From Deltaproteobacteria bacterium Ga0077550 (GTDB lineage Bacteria; Myxococcota_A; Polyangia; Nannocystales; Nannocystaceae), in assembly GCA_001464385.1 (NCBI GenBank), contig LNFB01000252.1, forward strand, positions 1-56,247: a stretch of 56,247 nt of DNA, written 5' to 3'. Of this stretch, positions 8,258 to 17,400 are shown in pieces. A program made the translations under genes and the position numbers. How positions within the stretch are numbered: position 1 is the stretch's first letter; the number at the start of each line of letters is the position of its first letter. The notes below the pieces were generated by a model. It saw nothing but the letters and a program-made list of their open reading frames with translations. It did no database searches and was not told the DNA's origin.

Positions 8258-9708
8258 CGAAGCATCATCGCCAACGTGAAGCGGTTCTCGGTCTTGGTGA
8301 GGTCGGGCTTCCAGCCCGGCACGACGGAACCCGGGGCCCCGGTGTTGCCACCGGGTGGCGTCACACCGCCACGTCCGCTGTAGTACGGCACCGACGCGTC
8401 GCGATGATTGAACTCTGCGCGGAACGTGATGAATCGATTCGGCATGTAATCCAGCGTCGTCTGGGTGTCCCACGCCCAGAACTCGTCGCCGGGCGCCGCC
8501 GTGAAGTACGGCGTGCCGGAGAACGCGGTCGTGCCGTTGATCGGTGGCAGCAGCACGAGGTAACGACCTGGGTTGGTGATCGCGCCGCCGCCGAATGTGA
8601 AGCCGATCTTGTCCTTCCAGAACCACAGCCGGTTGTAGGCCATGAAGCCGAGGAAGAACTGATCCCGGCACGTGACGCCGCCGCCGAACTCACAGCCCGC
8701 GTCGACCGTCACGGAGAATGCACCCTTGCTCAGCGCGCCGCCCTTGCGCTCGAAGTAGCGGAACATGATGCTGTCGTCGGTGTGCACGCGCTTGCGATCG
8801 CGGATGCCCAGCGTGTCGGTGCCGTAGTACTGGTTGCCGAGCACCGAGAGCCGATCGCTGGGGCGCCACAGCAGCTGCAGGCCGAGCCCGGGGCCGTCAT
8901 TGAACTTCGAGTAGGCCTGCCAGCCGTTGACGACCCAGGGCTCGATCTTCAGCTTCTTCGTGGGAAAGAACTGGACCCGCACGCCGTTGAAGAACCACGG
9001 CGTGTTCGACGACACGAACGACGGCTGGTACGTCCAGTTGTCGAAGTTGTAGTAGCTCCACAGGCCGACGTACGACATGAAGATGCCGGCCTGGATGTTG
9101 ATGCCGTGGAGCACCGGGATGTGGTAGCCCGCGTACGCCTCGGAGATGTACCGATACGCGTTGTCCATCCGCCAGTTGCCGCGCTCGTAGCTGGCGTCGT
9201 TGCGCGGCGTGGTCTGCGAGTACATCCCGAACTGCGTCATCAGCCGGGCGTGCACGTTCTTGTAGAAGAAGTTGCCGCCGAACCCGATCTGCGTCACCTG
9301 CAGCTCGTTGTGGCGGAAGACCTCGCTCGACCCGGAGATCGTGTTGTCCTTGGGGTTGTTCAGCGAGTAGTGGTACGCGGCGTCGATGCGGAATTCGCCC
9401 GTGAACGGTCCCCACTTCAGCGGGGTCTCGTCGGGGCCGTAGTTGCCGGGGATCCACGACAGATCGCCGAAGGTGAACGCCTGCTTGGGCGGCTCGAAGC
9501 GGAGATCGGGTCCCGGGGGTGGCACCGCCGGAGGCGCAACCGCACCCTCCGGCCCGAGGATGCCGCGCTCGCGCAGTCGTTCGTCGATCAGACGGTCGAG
9601 CTCGTCCTCGCCGAGAGTGATCGGCGCGGATGTCTCCGCGGGCACCGCGGCCGGACCTTCATACGTGCGCGCGCCCTGCATGCAGAGCACTGCGAGGAGC
9701 AGATTCAC
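8251..9708 (-). CDS. Outer-membrane beta-barrel porin (OmpL/BBP2-like)
   Basis: 485 aa. A short hydrophobic N-terminal signal (LLLAVLC) is followed by a Glu-rich helical, Pro-rich linker (about 25-75), then alternating aromatic strands typical of a large barrel: WGPFTGEFRIDAAYHYSLNN, IGFGGNFFYKNVHARLMTQFG, the WSYYNFDNWTYQPSF region and LSVLGNQYYG. It ends LAMMLRY, with a terminal aromatic residue. The pattern resembles OmpL-like putative porins, probably a diffusion channel; the substrate is unknown. I chose the GTG at 9708, preceded by AGGAAAGAGAG, because the upstream in-frame extension is basic and not signal-like. It lies between the two kdp operons, but nothing in it says K+. Confidence 0.75.
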   Translation of the reverse strand: MNLLLAVLCMQGARTYEGPAAVPAETSAPITLGEDELDRLIDERLRERGILGPEGAVAPPAVPPPGPDLRFEPPKQAFTFGDLSWIPGNYGPDETPLKWGPFTGEFRIDAAYHYSLNNPKDNTISGSSEVFRHNELQVTQIGFGGNFFYKNVHARLMTQFGMYSQTTPRNDASYERGNWRMDNAYRYISEAYAGYHIPVLHGINIQAGIFMSYVGLWSYYNFDNWTYQPSFVSSNTPWFFNGVRVQFFPTKKLKIEPWVVNGWQAYSKFNDGPGLGLQLLWRPSDRLSVLGNQYYGTDTLGIRDRKRVHTDDSIMFRYFERKGGALSKGAFSVTVDAGCEFGGGVTCRDQFFLGFMAYNRLWFWKDKIGFTFGGGAITNPGRYLVLLPPINGTTAFSGTPYFTAAPGDEFWAWDTQTTLDYMPNRFITFRAEFNHRDASVPYYSGRGGVTPPGGNTGAPGSVVPGWKPDLTKTENRFTLAMMLRY

Positions 9709-9876
9709 GGCATCACTCTCTTTCCTGCGTCGAGCGGCGCGAGGCAGAGCAGTGATCGTGCCAACCCGAGAACAGCCGACGACGGGCGCCTGGGACCGGC
9801 CGGCGCCCGAGGACCGTGCATTCCGCAAGGTCTTCGGCGGCGACGCTTGCAGCCCGCAGGGGCCGCGTCGATCCGA

Positions 9877-10590
9877 TCAGCCGCGGGCGGCGTCGTCGCG
9901 ATCGCGCAGCCGGTAGCCGACGCCGGGCTCCGTCACGAGGATCCGCGGGCGGGCCGGGTCGCGCTCGATCTTCTTGCGCAGCTCGGCCATGTGCACGCGC
10001 ACGTAGTGGGTATGGGTCGCGTACGCGGGGCCCCAGACCTCCTCGAGGATCTGCTGGTGCGTGAGCAGCTTCCCGACGTTGCGGCCGAGCAGCGCGAGGA
10101 TCTTGTACTCGATCGGCGTCAGGTGGACCTCGGTTCCCGCGACGACGACCTGCCGCCGCTCGAGATCGAGGTGGAGCTCGCCGACCTCCACGACCGGCGC
10201 CCGCTCGCCGCGCTCGGCCCCGTGGTGGCGGAACGCGACCCGCATCCGCGCCAGCAGCTCGTTCATCCCGAAGGGCTTCGTGAGGTAGTCGTCGGCGCCG
10301 GCGTCGAGCGCCTCGACCTTGTCGCTCTCGCGACCCCGCGCGGAGACCACGAGGATCGGCACGCGGCTCCCCTCGCGGATCGTCCGCGTCAGCGCGATGC
10401 CGTCGCCGTCGGGCAGTCCGAGATCGAGCAGGACGAGGTCGGGGTTGTGGGTCGCAACCGCGATCAACGCCTCGCGCACGGTCGCGGCCTCGACGAGGCG
10501 GAAGCCCTGCGCCTGGAGGGACGCCCGCAGGAACCGCCGCATCGCGGCCTCGTCCTCGACGAGCAGGACGAGCTGTCCCCCCCCGGTCAC
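9877..10590 (-). CDS. kdpE: Response regulator KdpE (OmpR/PhoB family)
   Basis: 237 aa, normal for KdpE. The receiver domain has the acidic pair in VEDE, the phospho-Asp in LVLLDLGLPDGDG, Ser in LVVSARG and Lys in YLTKPFG. The C-terminal winged helix has HLTPIEYKILALLGRN and THYVRVHMAELRKKIE, close to known KdpE sequences. The GTG start overlaps the stop of the upstream kinase as GTGA, so it is coupled to it. It should activate the kdpFABC operon when phosphorylated, and perhaps the adjacent kup or its own operon through the repeat at 12139-12156 (inference). Confidence 0.93.
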   Translation of the reverse strand: MTGGGQLVLLVEDEAAMRRFLRASLQAQGFRLVEAATVREALIAVATHNPDLVLLDLGLPDGDGIALTRTIREGSRVPILVVSARGRESDKVEALDAGADDYLTKPFGMNELLARMRVAFRHHGAERGERAPVVEVGELHLDLERRQVVVAGTEVHLTPIEYKILALLGRNVGKLLTHQQILEEVWGPAYATHTHYVRVHMAELRKKIERDPARPRILVTEPGVGYRLRDRDDAARG

Positions 10591-12101
10591 GCCGACTCCC
10601 GCACTGCCGGGGCGTCGATCGCCGCGGCGGGCTGATCGACGCGCAACGGCAGGGTGATCTCGAGGCACGCGCCGCCGCCCTCGCGCGGCCGCGCCGCGAT
10701 CGTTCCGCCGTGGAGCTCGACGATCGCCCGGCAGATCGCCAGGCCCAGGCCGAAGCCGTCGCGGTCGCGCGCGTCACCCCGGACGAACTTCTCGAACACG
10801 CGCGGACCGAGCCCGACCGGGAGCCCCGGACCCCGATCGAGGACCTCGATGACCACGACATCTCCGCGCGTCGCATCGACGAAGGAACGGAGCTCGAGTG
10901 CGCTGAGTTCGGGCGAGTACTTGAGCGCGTTGTCGGCGAGGTTGACCAGCGCCTGCTCGAGCAGCACCGGGTCGACCCACAGCAGCGGCAGGTCGGCCGC
11001 GATCGCCACCGCCACCGGCCGATCCCCGAGCCGCCGTTCGAGGCGGAGCAGGGCCGAGCCGACCACCTCCTCGAGCGGGAGCCACTGGGCGCGCAGCACC
11101 ACGCCCCCGGCCTGCAGGCGGGTCATGTCGAGCAGGTTGCCGATCATCTGCTCGAGGCGCTCGGCCTCGTCGGCGACCGTCGCGAGCAGCTCGTCGCGCT
11201 GCGCCTCGCCGAGTCGCTCGCCCTGCAGCGTCGTCGCGGCCCCGGTGATCACCGCCAGCGGCGTCCGCAGATCGTGCGACACCGCCGCGAGCAAGGTGCT
11301 GCGGACCTCCTCGGCGCGGGCCCGGCCCTCCGCCTGTGCCGCGCCGGCGGCCGCACGCCCCTGGGCGATCGCGATCGCCCCCTGGCGCACGAAGCTCTCG
11401 AGGAAATCGGGGTCGATCGGCCGACGCACCGGCTCGGGATCGGCGAACACGAGCACGCCGTGCACCGCATCCCCGGCGACCAGCGGGACGACCAGCGCGC
11501 CCGCCGATGGGACGACGCGGCGCTCGTCGATCGCGGTCGCGATCGCCTCGGCGTGCGACCGCAGCGACGGCGCACCGGTGACCTCGACGAGCTCGACGTC
11601 GGTCGCGAACGCCCGCCGGGCCTGCTCGACCACGACGCGGAGGATCTGCTCGGGCCCGCTCGCCGCCGCGAGGGCGCGGCCGAGGGCGTAGAGCGCGTGC
11701 GTCTTGGCCTCACGCGCCTCGGCCTCGCGCTGCTGCGTTCGCAGCCGCGAGGTCAAGCCGCTGATGACCAGCCCGACCCCGAACATCATCGTGAACGTCA
11801 GCACGTACCGCGGCTCGGCGACCTCGAACGTGAACCGCGGCTCGACCAAGAAGTAGTTGAAGGCCGCGACCGAGACCGCGGCCGCGAACGTCGAGGGCCC
11901 GCGCCCGTGCCAGGCGGCGCTGAGCATGATCGCCGCCAAGTACAGCAGCGCGACGTCGGGCAGCGCGAGCGCGGCGTCGATCCCCAGGGCCGCCGCGGTG
12001 GCGACGGCAACGAGCGCGAGCGCCCACGCGTAGCCCGACCCCACCCAGGGCCTCGCCGCGCCGCGTCCGCCACCTTCGCCCACGGGGGTGGAGTCTGCCA
12101 C
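10587..12101 (-). CDS. KdpD C-terminal half: DUF4118-GAF-HisKA-HATPase sensor kinase
   Basis: 504 aa. Four close membrane helices (about residues 24-120, DUF4118, including AAFNYFLVEPRFTFEV) are followed by a GAF-like domain (about 150-250), HisKA with AAVSHDLRTPLAVITGAAT, and a HATPase with LADNALKYSP, DRGPGLP and GFGLGLAIC. This matches the order in the C-terminal half of classical KdpD, but the N-terminal KdpD/Usp half is absent and sits 7.4 kb away in the kdpFABC operon. It is coupled to kdpE by a GTGA overlap. Start: GTG at 12101, with no clear ribosome binding site; a GTG 18 nt inside is possible. Its substrate is almost certainly KdpE. Confidence 0.9.
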   Translation of the reverse strand: MADSTPVGEGGGRGAARPWVGSGYAWALALVAVATAAALGIDAALALPDVALLYLAAIMLSAAWHGRGPSTFAAAVSVAAFNYFLVEPRFTFEVAEPRYVLTFTMMFGVGLVISGLTSRLRTQQREAEAREAKTHALYALGRALAAASGPEQILRVVVEQARRAFATDVELVEVTGAPSLRSHAEAIATAIDERRVVPSAGALVVPLVAGDAVHGVLVFADPEPVRRPIDPDFLESFVRQGAIAIAQGRAAAGAAQAEGRARAEEVRSTLLAAVSHDLRTPLAVITGAATTLQGERLGEAQRDELLATVADEAERLEQMIGNLLDMTRLQAGGVVLRAQWLPLEEVVGSALLRLERRLGDRPVAVAIAADLPLLWVDPVLLEQALVNLADNALKYSPELSALELRSFVDATRGDVVVIEVLDRGPGLPVGLGPRVFEKFVRGDARDRDGFGLGLAICRAIVELHGGTIAARPREGGGACLEITLPLRVDQPAAAIDAPAVRESA

Positions 12102-12138
12102 GGGCCGCCAACCGTGCGTTTGCCCCCATCGCGCCGGG

Positions 12139-12156
12139 CATCAAGAAACCATCAAG
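12139..12156. promoter_or_regulatory. 7-4-7 direct repeat, candidate KdpE operator
   Basis: CATCAAG AAAC CATCAAG: two perfect 7-base repeats with a 4-base spacer (11-bp period) in the 118-bp region between the kdpD-kinase/kdpE operon and the divergent kup. OmpR/PhoB-family regulators, which include KdpE, typically bind such tandem 7-mers at 11-bp spacing. The repeat is about 40 nt upstream of the kinase GTG and about 65 nt upstream of kup. I found no copy in the region upstream of the kdpFA genes (7850-8095). Confidence 0.45.
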
Positions 12157-12181
12157 ATGCCGCCCCAGGCCCCACCCGGCC

Positions 12182-12210
12182 TTGAAACCCCGCCGTCGCG
12201 GCCGTAGTTG
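12182..12210 (+). promoter_or_regulatory. Possible sigma70-type promoter of kup
   Basis: TTGAAA, then a 17-base spacer, then TAGTTG (12205-12210). The -35 is good and the -10 is weak. Transcription would start about 7-10 nt later, almost at the kup ATG (12220), so the transcript would have little or no leader. That fits the absence of a ribosome binding site before kup. Confidence 0.35.
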
Positions 12211-12219
12211 TCGCGCACG

Positions 12220-14166
12220 ATGACCCCCGCGGATTCCATCGCCGCCGGCTCCGCCGCGGCGGGCAGCCAGGCCCACGACTCCTCACCGTCGCGCCTGCAG
12301 TCGCGCACGCTGCTCGTCGCCGCGCTCGGGGTCGTCTTCGGGGACATCGGCACGAGCCCGCTGTACGCGTTCGCCGAGTCGGTGCACCACCTGCCCGATC
12401 GCAGCGATGCCCACGTCTATGGCGTGCTCTCGCTGTTCTTCTGGTCGCTCGTCCTCGTGGTCGCGATCAAGTACGTGGTCTTCATCTGCCGCGCCGACAA
12501 CCACGGCGAGGGCGGCATCCTGGCGCTGCTGGCCCTGGTCCCGGGCCGCCCGCGCAAGAGCCCGATCTCGGTGGGGATCACCGCCCTGCTCGTCATCTTC
12601 GGCACCGCGCTGCTGTACGGCGACGGCGTGATCACCCCGGCGATCTCGGTGCTGAGCGCGGTCGAGGGCCTGAAGATCGTCTCCGACGCGCCGGGGTACC
12701 AGTCGGTGGTCTCCCACCTCACGGTGCCGATCACGTGCGCCATCCTGCTCGGCCTGTTCGCCGCGCAACGCGGCGGCACCGCCAAGGTCGGGCGCGCCTT
12801 CGGGCCGATCATGGTCGTGTGGTTCGCGACGCTCGCCGTGCTGGGCGCGGTCCAGATCGCGCAGCACCCGGGGGTGTTCGCCGCGATCTCGCCGCACTGG
12901 GCGCTGCAGCTGCTGCTCGCCGGCGGCGTCGACATCCTCGCGGTGCTCGGCGCCGTGGTGCTGTGCGTCACCGGCAGCGAGGCACTGTACGCCGACATGG
13001 GCCACTTCGGCCGCGGCCCGATCCGCTTCGGGTGGTTCTGGATCGTGATGCCCGCCCTGGTGCTCAACTACTTCGGCCAGGGCGCGCTGGTCCTGCGGAC
13101 CCCCGATGTCGAGCACACGTTCTGGGGCATGGTCTCCGAGGGCCCGGCGACGGTGGCCCTGGTCGCGCTCTCGACGTTGGCCACGGTCATCGCGTCGCAG
13201 GCCCTCATCACGGGCTGCTACTCGCTGACGCGACAGGCCGTGCAGCTCGGCTACTTCCCGCGGGTCCGCATCATCCACACCTCCCGCACCACCGAGGGCC
13301 AGATCTACGTACCGTCGATCAACTCGGCGCTCGCGGTCGCGTGCGTCCTGCTCGTGGTCGCGTTCGGTAGCTCGTCGAAGCTGGCCGCGGCGTATGGCAT
13401 CGCGGTGACGGGGACCATGCTGGTCACCTCGCTGGCCTACTACGTGGTCCTGCGCCGCGCGTGGCAGTGGTCGTGGATGCGCGCCGCTCCGCTGGTCGCC
13501 GGCTTCGTCGTGCTCGACGGGGTCTTCCTCGGCGCGAACCTGGTGAAGGTGCTGCACGGCGGCTGGGTCCCGCTGCTGATGGCGTCGGTGCTGTTCCTGG
13601 TGATGCTGACGTGGAAGCAGTGCCGCGCCCTGCTGCACGAGCACCTGCGCGGCGCGACGCTGCCGCTCGAGGCGGTCGCGGGCAGCTGCGGCACCGACGA
13701 CACGCGGCGGGTCTCGGGCACCGGCGTGTTCATGGCCGCCGACACCACCGCGACCCCGCTGGCGCTCCTGCACTTCTTCAAGCACGCCAAGGTCCTGCCG
13801 CAGACCGTGCTGGCGGTCTCCGTGCAGGTCGCGAACGTGCCGTGGATCCCCAAGCGCGCCCGCGCCCAGGTGCAGGCCCTCGGCAACGGCTTCTGGCGGA
13901 TCCAGCTGGCCTACGGCTTCATGCAGTCGCCCAACATCCCGATCGCGCTCGACCTGGTGTGCGAGGCCGAGGGCATCCCGCTCGTCGTCGGCGACACCAC
14001 GTACTTCGTCGGCCGCGAGCACTTCCTGCCGACCGGCCCGGGCAAGGTCTCGCGGTGGCGCAAGCGCCTGTTCGAGGTGCTGTCGCGCAACGTCCCGCCC
14101 GCGACCGATGCGTTCGGCATCCCGCCGGGGCGGGTGGTGGAGCTGGGCGCCCAGGTCGCGCTGTAG
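12220..14166 (+). CDS. kup: KUP-family K+:H+ symporter
   Basis: 648 aa. About 12 membrane helices begin with the KUP signature ALGVVFGDIGTSPLYAF; KADNHGEGG-type RADNHGEGGILAL, YGDGVITPAISVLSA and YADMGHFGRGPIR are also family signatures. The C-terminal cytoplasmic domain (about 480-648) is present. The protein takes up K+ with protons across the inner membrane. It is divergent from the kdpD-kinase/kdpE operon and shares its control region, so the low- and high-affinity K+ systems are grouped. Its stop is 3 nt from the converging gene at 14170. ATG at 12220; an in-frame TTG at 12208 is less likely. Confidence 0.95.
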   Translation: MTPADSIAAGSAAAGSQAHDSSPSRLQSRTLLVAALGVVFGDIGTSPLYAFAESVHHLPDRSDAHVYGVLSLFFWSLVLVVAIKYVVFICRADNHGEGGILALLALVPGRPRKSPISVGITALLVIFGTALLYGDGVITPAISVLSAVEGLKIVSDAPGYQSVVSHLTVPITCAILLGLFAAQRGGTAKVGRAFGPIMVVWFATLAVLGAVQIAQHPGVFAAISPHWALQLLLAGGVDILAVLGAVVLCVTGSEALYADMGHFGRGPIRFGWFWIVMPALVLNYFGQGALVLRTPDVEHTFWGMVSEGPATVALVALSTLATVIASQALITGCYSLTRQAVQLGYFPRVRIIHTSRTTEGQIYVPSINSALAVACVLLVVAFGSSSKLAAAYGIAVTGTMLVTSLAYYVVLRRAWQWSWMRAAPLVAGFVVLDGVFLGANLVKVLHGGWVPLLMASVLFLVMLTWKQCRALLHEHLRGATLPLEAVAGSCGTDDTRRVSGTGVFMAADTTATPLALLHFFKHAKVLPQTVLAVSVQVANVPWIPKRARAQVQALGNGFWRIQLAYGFMQSPNIPIALDLVCEAEGIPLVVGDTTYFVGREHFLPTGPGKVSRWRKRLFEVLSRNVPPATDAFGIPPGRVVELGAQVAL

Positions 14167-14169
14167 TCG

Positions 14170-17100
14170 TCAGGTCCCGCCCTGCGCGTCGCGGAGCCGC
14201 TTCACCAGCATCCGGATCACGCCCTCCGCGATCTCCGTCTGCTCGTACAGGATCTCGTAGAATTCCTCGCTCGTGATCGCGAGCACCTCGGTCTCGACGA
14301 GCGCGGCCGCGGTCGCGGTGCGCGGCCCGGCGTCGAGCACCGAGATCTCGCCGAACGCCTCGCCCGGCATCAGGGTGCTGACCGGCTCGCCGCCGCGGGT
14401 GATGGCGACGCTACCGCTCATGATGATGTACAGCTCGTCGCCGAGCTCGCCCTCGGTGACGATGCGCTCGCCGGCGGCGAAGCTGCGCTCCTCGGCGAGC
14501 CGGGCGATGCTCGACAGGTCCTCGGCGGCGACGCCGGCGAAGAGCGGCGTGCCCTTGAGCATCAGGATCTTCTCGAGCGTGGAGTACATGTTCGACCTCG
14601 CGGTGGACTGGAGGAGGGCACGGGCGAGCCGGGCGACCACGGGATCCGGATCCGACGCGCACAGCGACGGCGGCGGTTGACCGAGGGCGACCAGGGTCCG
14701 CAGCGCGACCTCGCGGACGAGGGGGTCGACGTGCCCGACACAGGACACCGCGGCCTCCATCGCCTCGGACGCCCCAGCGCGATGCAGGGCGTCGATCGCG
14801 ATCGCGACGACGAACGGGTTGCTGTGGTGACACTGCTCGAGCAGGAACGCCTCGGCGCTGGGCACCGGGGGGACCATGCTGCCGGCGCGCGCGACCTTTT
14901 CGGCGTCGCGGAGCTCGTCGAAGAACGGCACCACGAGCGGCCGCAGGAGCGGCTCGACCATCGTGTCGAGGACCTCGAGGGCATTGGCCCGACCGGTGCC
15001 GCGATCGATGGCGTTGCGCACGAGCTTCAGTCCCGAGCGATCGTAGCGGAGCTCGAGGACCCGCAGCACCCGGCGATAGGCGCGTTGCCGGCGGAAGTCG
15101 AACTCGGCGTGGAGCAGCGGCGTGTCGTAGCGCTCGCGGATCTTCTGCCACGCGGCCATGTTGCGGTACGCGGCCTCGATCTCGAACCGCACCAGGTCGC
15201 ACACCGCCGCCCGCGACTCGCGGACGCCGGCCAAGCGCCCGCGGATGCTCGACATCGCCGCGAGCACCCGCAACCGGATGTGCCCGTCGGGCACGCGGAC
15301 GTACCCGCGCAGCGTCGCGTAGGTGCGTCGCGACGGGATCTCGCGGAGGATCCGCGGCAGCACCAGCCGGATCGGGCGCAGCACCGAAGGATCGGCGAGC
15401 AGCTCGGCGAGCGGCTCGACCGCCGATTCGCCGATCGCCACGAGGGCCGCAGCCGCGCGGCCGCGCGTCGCCGGTCGCTGCAACGCCTCGACCAGCACCG
15501 GCAGCAACCGGACGTCGGCGACGTGGGCCGCGGCGCGCAGGGCCGCGCGGCGGACCTCGGGGACCGGATCGACCAGCAGCGCCCGCACGGGGCGGTACGC
15601 GGCGCCGCCGAGGTCACGCAGGATCTTCGCCGCCTCGACGCGCGCGTCGGACTCGGTCGACGCGAGGAGCTCCGCGAGCGCGCGTCCGCCCTCGATCGCC
15701 CCCTCGACGCCGGCGTGTCCGAGCAGTCCGCCGACCACCGCGATGCGGACCTCCTGCGACGGGTCGTGGGCGTGCTGCAGCAGGTGCTCGAGAGCGTCGT
15801 CCCCGAGCAGCGCCGCGGTCGCGCGCACGGCTGCCGCGCGCACGGTCGGATCGGGATCATCGAGGCCGCGCACGGCCGTCTGCGGATCGGCGTGGCTGAC
15901 CGTCGCCATGCGCCGCAGCGCGCTGGCGCGGACCGCCGGCACCGGCGACGTCGCGAGCCGCTGGAGCACCGCGGCGAACGCCGGGCTCTGCTCGCCCTCG
16001 AGCTGATCGAGGGCGATGAGCACCGCGGTGGGCCGCCCGTGCTCGAGCACGCGCAGCAGACCGTGCGTCGCCTTGGCGTCGAACACGAAGTCGCCGCCCT
16101 GGCTCGCACCGCGGGCGCCGATGGTCTGCTCGAGCGCGGCGACATAACGCGCGCGCACCCGTGGGATCACCACGAGCCACCCGACCACCAGCGTCACGGT
16201 GATCGCCGACAACCACTGCACCGGCATCCGCGGGGCGAGCACGACCAGGAGCACCCCGCCGAAGCCGTAGGACACCGGCTTGACCACCGCGTCGAGGAAC
16301 GCCCGCGTCCGCGCCTTCACCTCGGCGCGGAACGGCCCGTACAGCGCCTGGAGGCTGGTCTCGTGCACCGTGTACTGCAGGCCGTTGTCGGCGAACTTCA
16401 TCACCGTCGCGATCGCCAGCACCGGCACGAACGGCAGCGCGGCGCCGGCGACCCCGAAGACGACGGGCATCACGGCCAGGCCCACACCGACGCCGAAGCG
16501 GCGCAGCAACCCCGGCGTGACGAACAGCTGCAGCAGCAGCGCCGTGACCCCCGTCCCCGCGTAGAACAGCGAGAAGAACCGCGCCAGCTCGTCCTCTTGG
16601 AAGCTCGCCCGCGCGATCGCCTTGAACTGGTAGTCGCCGATCGTCAGGGCCGCGAACGCCAGCAGCGTCATGACGGCGAGCACCTGGACGTAGCGATCGC
16701 CGGCGATCCGGGCGGGCGGTCCCTTGCGTTGGCGCACCGTGGTGCCCTCGACGCGGGGATACTGCCCCAGCCGCCACGCGAGCACCGCGACGACGCCCAT
16801 CAGCCCGATGAGGACGAACAGCAGCGCGGGCGTGCCGATGACCCGCACGATCGCGCCGGAGAGCAGGCCGATCACGACGACGCCGAGGACGCGCGCCGAG
16901 CCGATCGTGGGGAACAGCCGCCGGGCCGCGCGCGGATCGTGCAGGTCGTTGGCGATGGTCCAGAACTGCACGATGAGCAGGTTGGCGACCACCTCGGACC
17001 ACACATAGAAGACCGGGTAGATCCACGGGACGTCGTAGTGCACGAGCACGAACGTCGCCGCGTACGTGGCCGCGCCGAGGCCCGTCGAGATCGCGACGAG

Positions 17101-17400
17101 CTTGCCGCGGGCGACCTTGTCGGCGAAGCGCGAGTATCCGACGACGGTGATCGCCGAGGCGACGCCGTAGAGCACGAACATCCACGGCAGCGCCGTGAGC
17201 GGGTAGCGGCTGAGGAACAGGGTGTCGCGGACGGTGCGACCGAGGATGAACACCGCGGAGGCGGCCAGCAGGTACGCGAACAGCAGCGCGGTGCGGCGGC
17301 CCTCGCCGGAGCGGACCCCGATCTTCTCCAGGGCCGCGCCGACGAACTCGAGCCGGTCGCGCTCGAGCTTGGTCGAGGTCCGCGACGACGCGGCGCTCAC
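14170..17400 (-). CDS. ADP/ATP-translocase-like membrane protein fused to HEAT repeats and a cyclic-nucleotide-binding domain
   Basis: 1076 aa in three parts. Residues about 35-440 have around 12 membrane helices with the NTT-like pattern (GRTVRDTLFLSRYPLTALPW, FYVWSEVVANLLIVQFWTIA, FADNGLQYTVHETSLQALYG). About 460-920 are HEAT-like repeats (RASALRRMA, VRAAAVRATAAL, EVRRAALRAAAHV). About 940-1065 is a CAP-type cyclic-nucleotide-binding domain with the phosphate cassette FGEISVLDAGPRTATAAA, keeping the Glu and Arg that bind cAMP/cGMP. It may be a transporter gated by a nucleotide signal or a membrane scaffold; the substrate cannot be read off. The GTG start overlaps the upstream lipoprotein stop (GTGA). 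Confidence 0.85.
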   Translation of the reverse strand: MSAASSRTSTKLERDRLEFVGAALEKIGVRSGEGRRTALLFAYLLAASAVFILGRTVRDTLFLSRYPLTALPWMFVLYGVASAITVVGYSRFADKVARGKLVAISTGLGAATYAATFVLVHYDVPWIYPVFYVWSEVVANLLIVQFWTIANDLHDPRAARRLFPTIGSARVLGVVVIGLLSGAIVRVIGTPALLFVLIGLMGVVAVLAWRLGQYPRVEGTTVRQRKGPPARIAGDRYVQVLAVMTLLAFAALTIGDYQFKAIARASFQEDELARFFSLFYAGTGVTALLLQLFVTPGLLRRFGVGVGLAVMPVVFGVAGAALPFVPVLAIATVMKFADNGLQYTVHETSLQALYGPFRAEVKARTRAFLDAVVKPVSYGFGGVLLVVLAPRMPVQWLSAITVTLVVGWLVVIPRVRARYVAALEQTIGARGASQGGDFVFDAKATHGLLRVLEHGRPTAVLIALDQLEGEQSPAFAAVLQRLATSPVPAVRASALRRMATVSHADPQTAVRGLDDPDPTVRAAAVRATAALLGDDALEHLLQHAHDPSQEVRIAVVGGLLGHAGVEGAIEGGRALAELLASTESDARVEAAKILRDLGGAAYRPVRALLVDPVPEVRRAALRAAAHVADVRLLPVLVEALQRPATRGRAAAALVAIGESAVEPLAELLADPSVLRPIRLVLPRILREIPSRRTYATLRGYVRVPDGHIRLRVLAAMSSIRGRLAGVRESRAAVCDLVRFEIEAAYRNMAAWQKIRERYDTPLLHAEFDFRRQRAYRRVLRVLELRYDRSGLKLVRNAIDRGTGRANALEVLDTMVEPLLRPLVVPFFDELRDAEKVARAGSMVPPVPSAEAFLLEQCHHSNPFVVAIAIDALHRAGASEAMEAAVSCVGHVDPLVREVALRTLVALGQPPPSLCASDPDPVVARLARALLQSTARSNMYSTLEKILMLKGTPLFAGVAAEDLSSIARLAEERSFAAGERIVTEGELGDELYIIMSGSVAITRGGEPVSTLMPGEAFGEISVLDAGPRTATAAALVETEVLAITSEEFYEILYEQTEIAEGVIRMLVKRLRDAQGGT

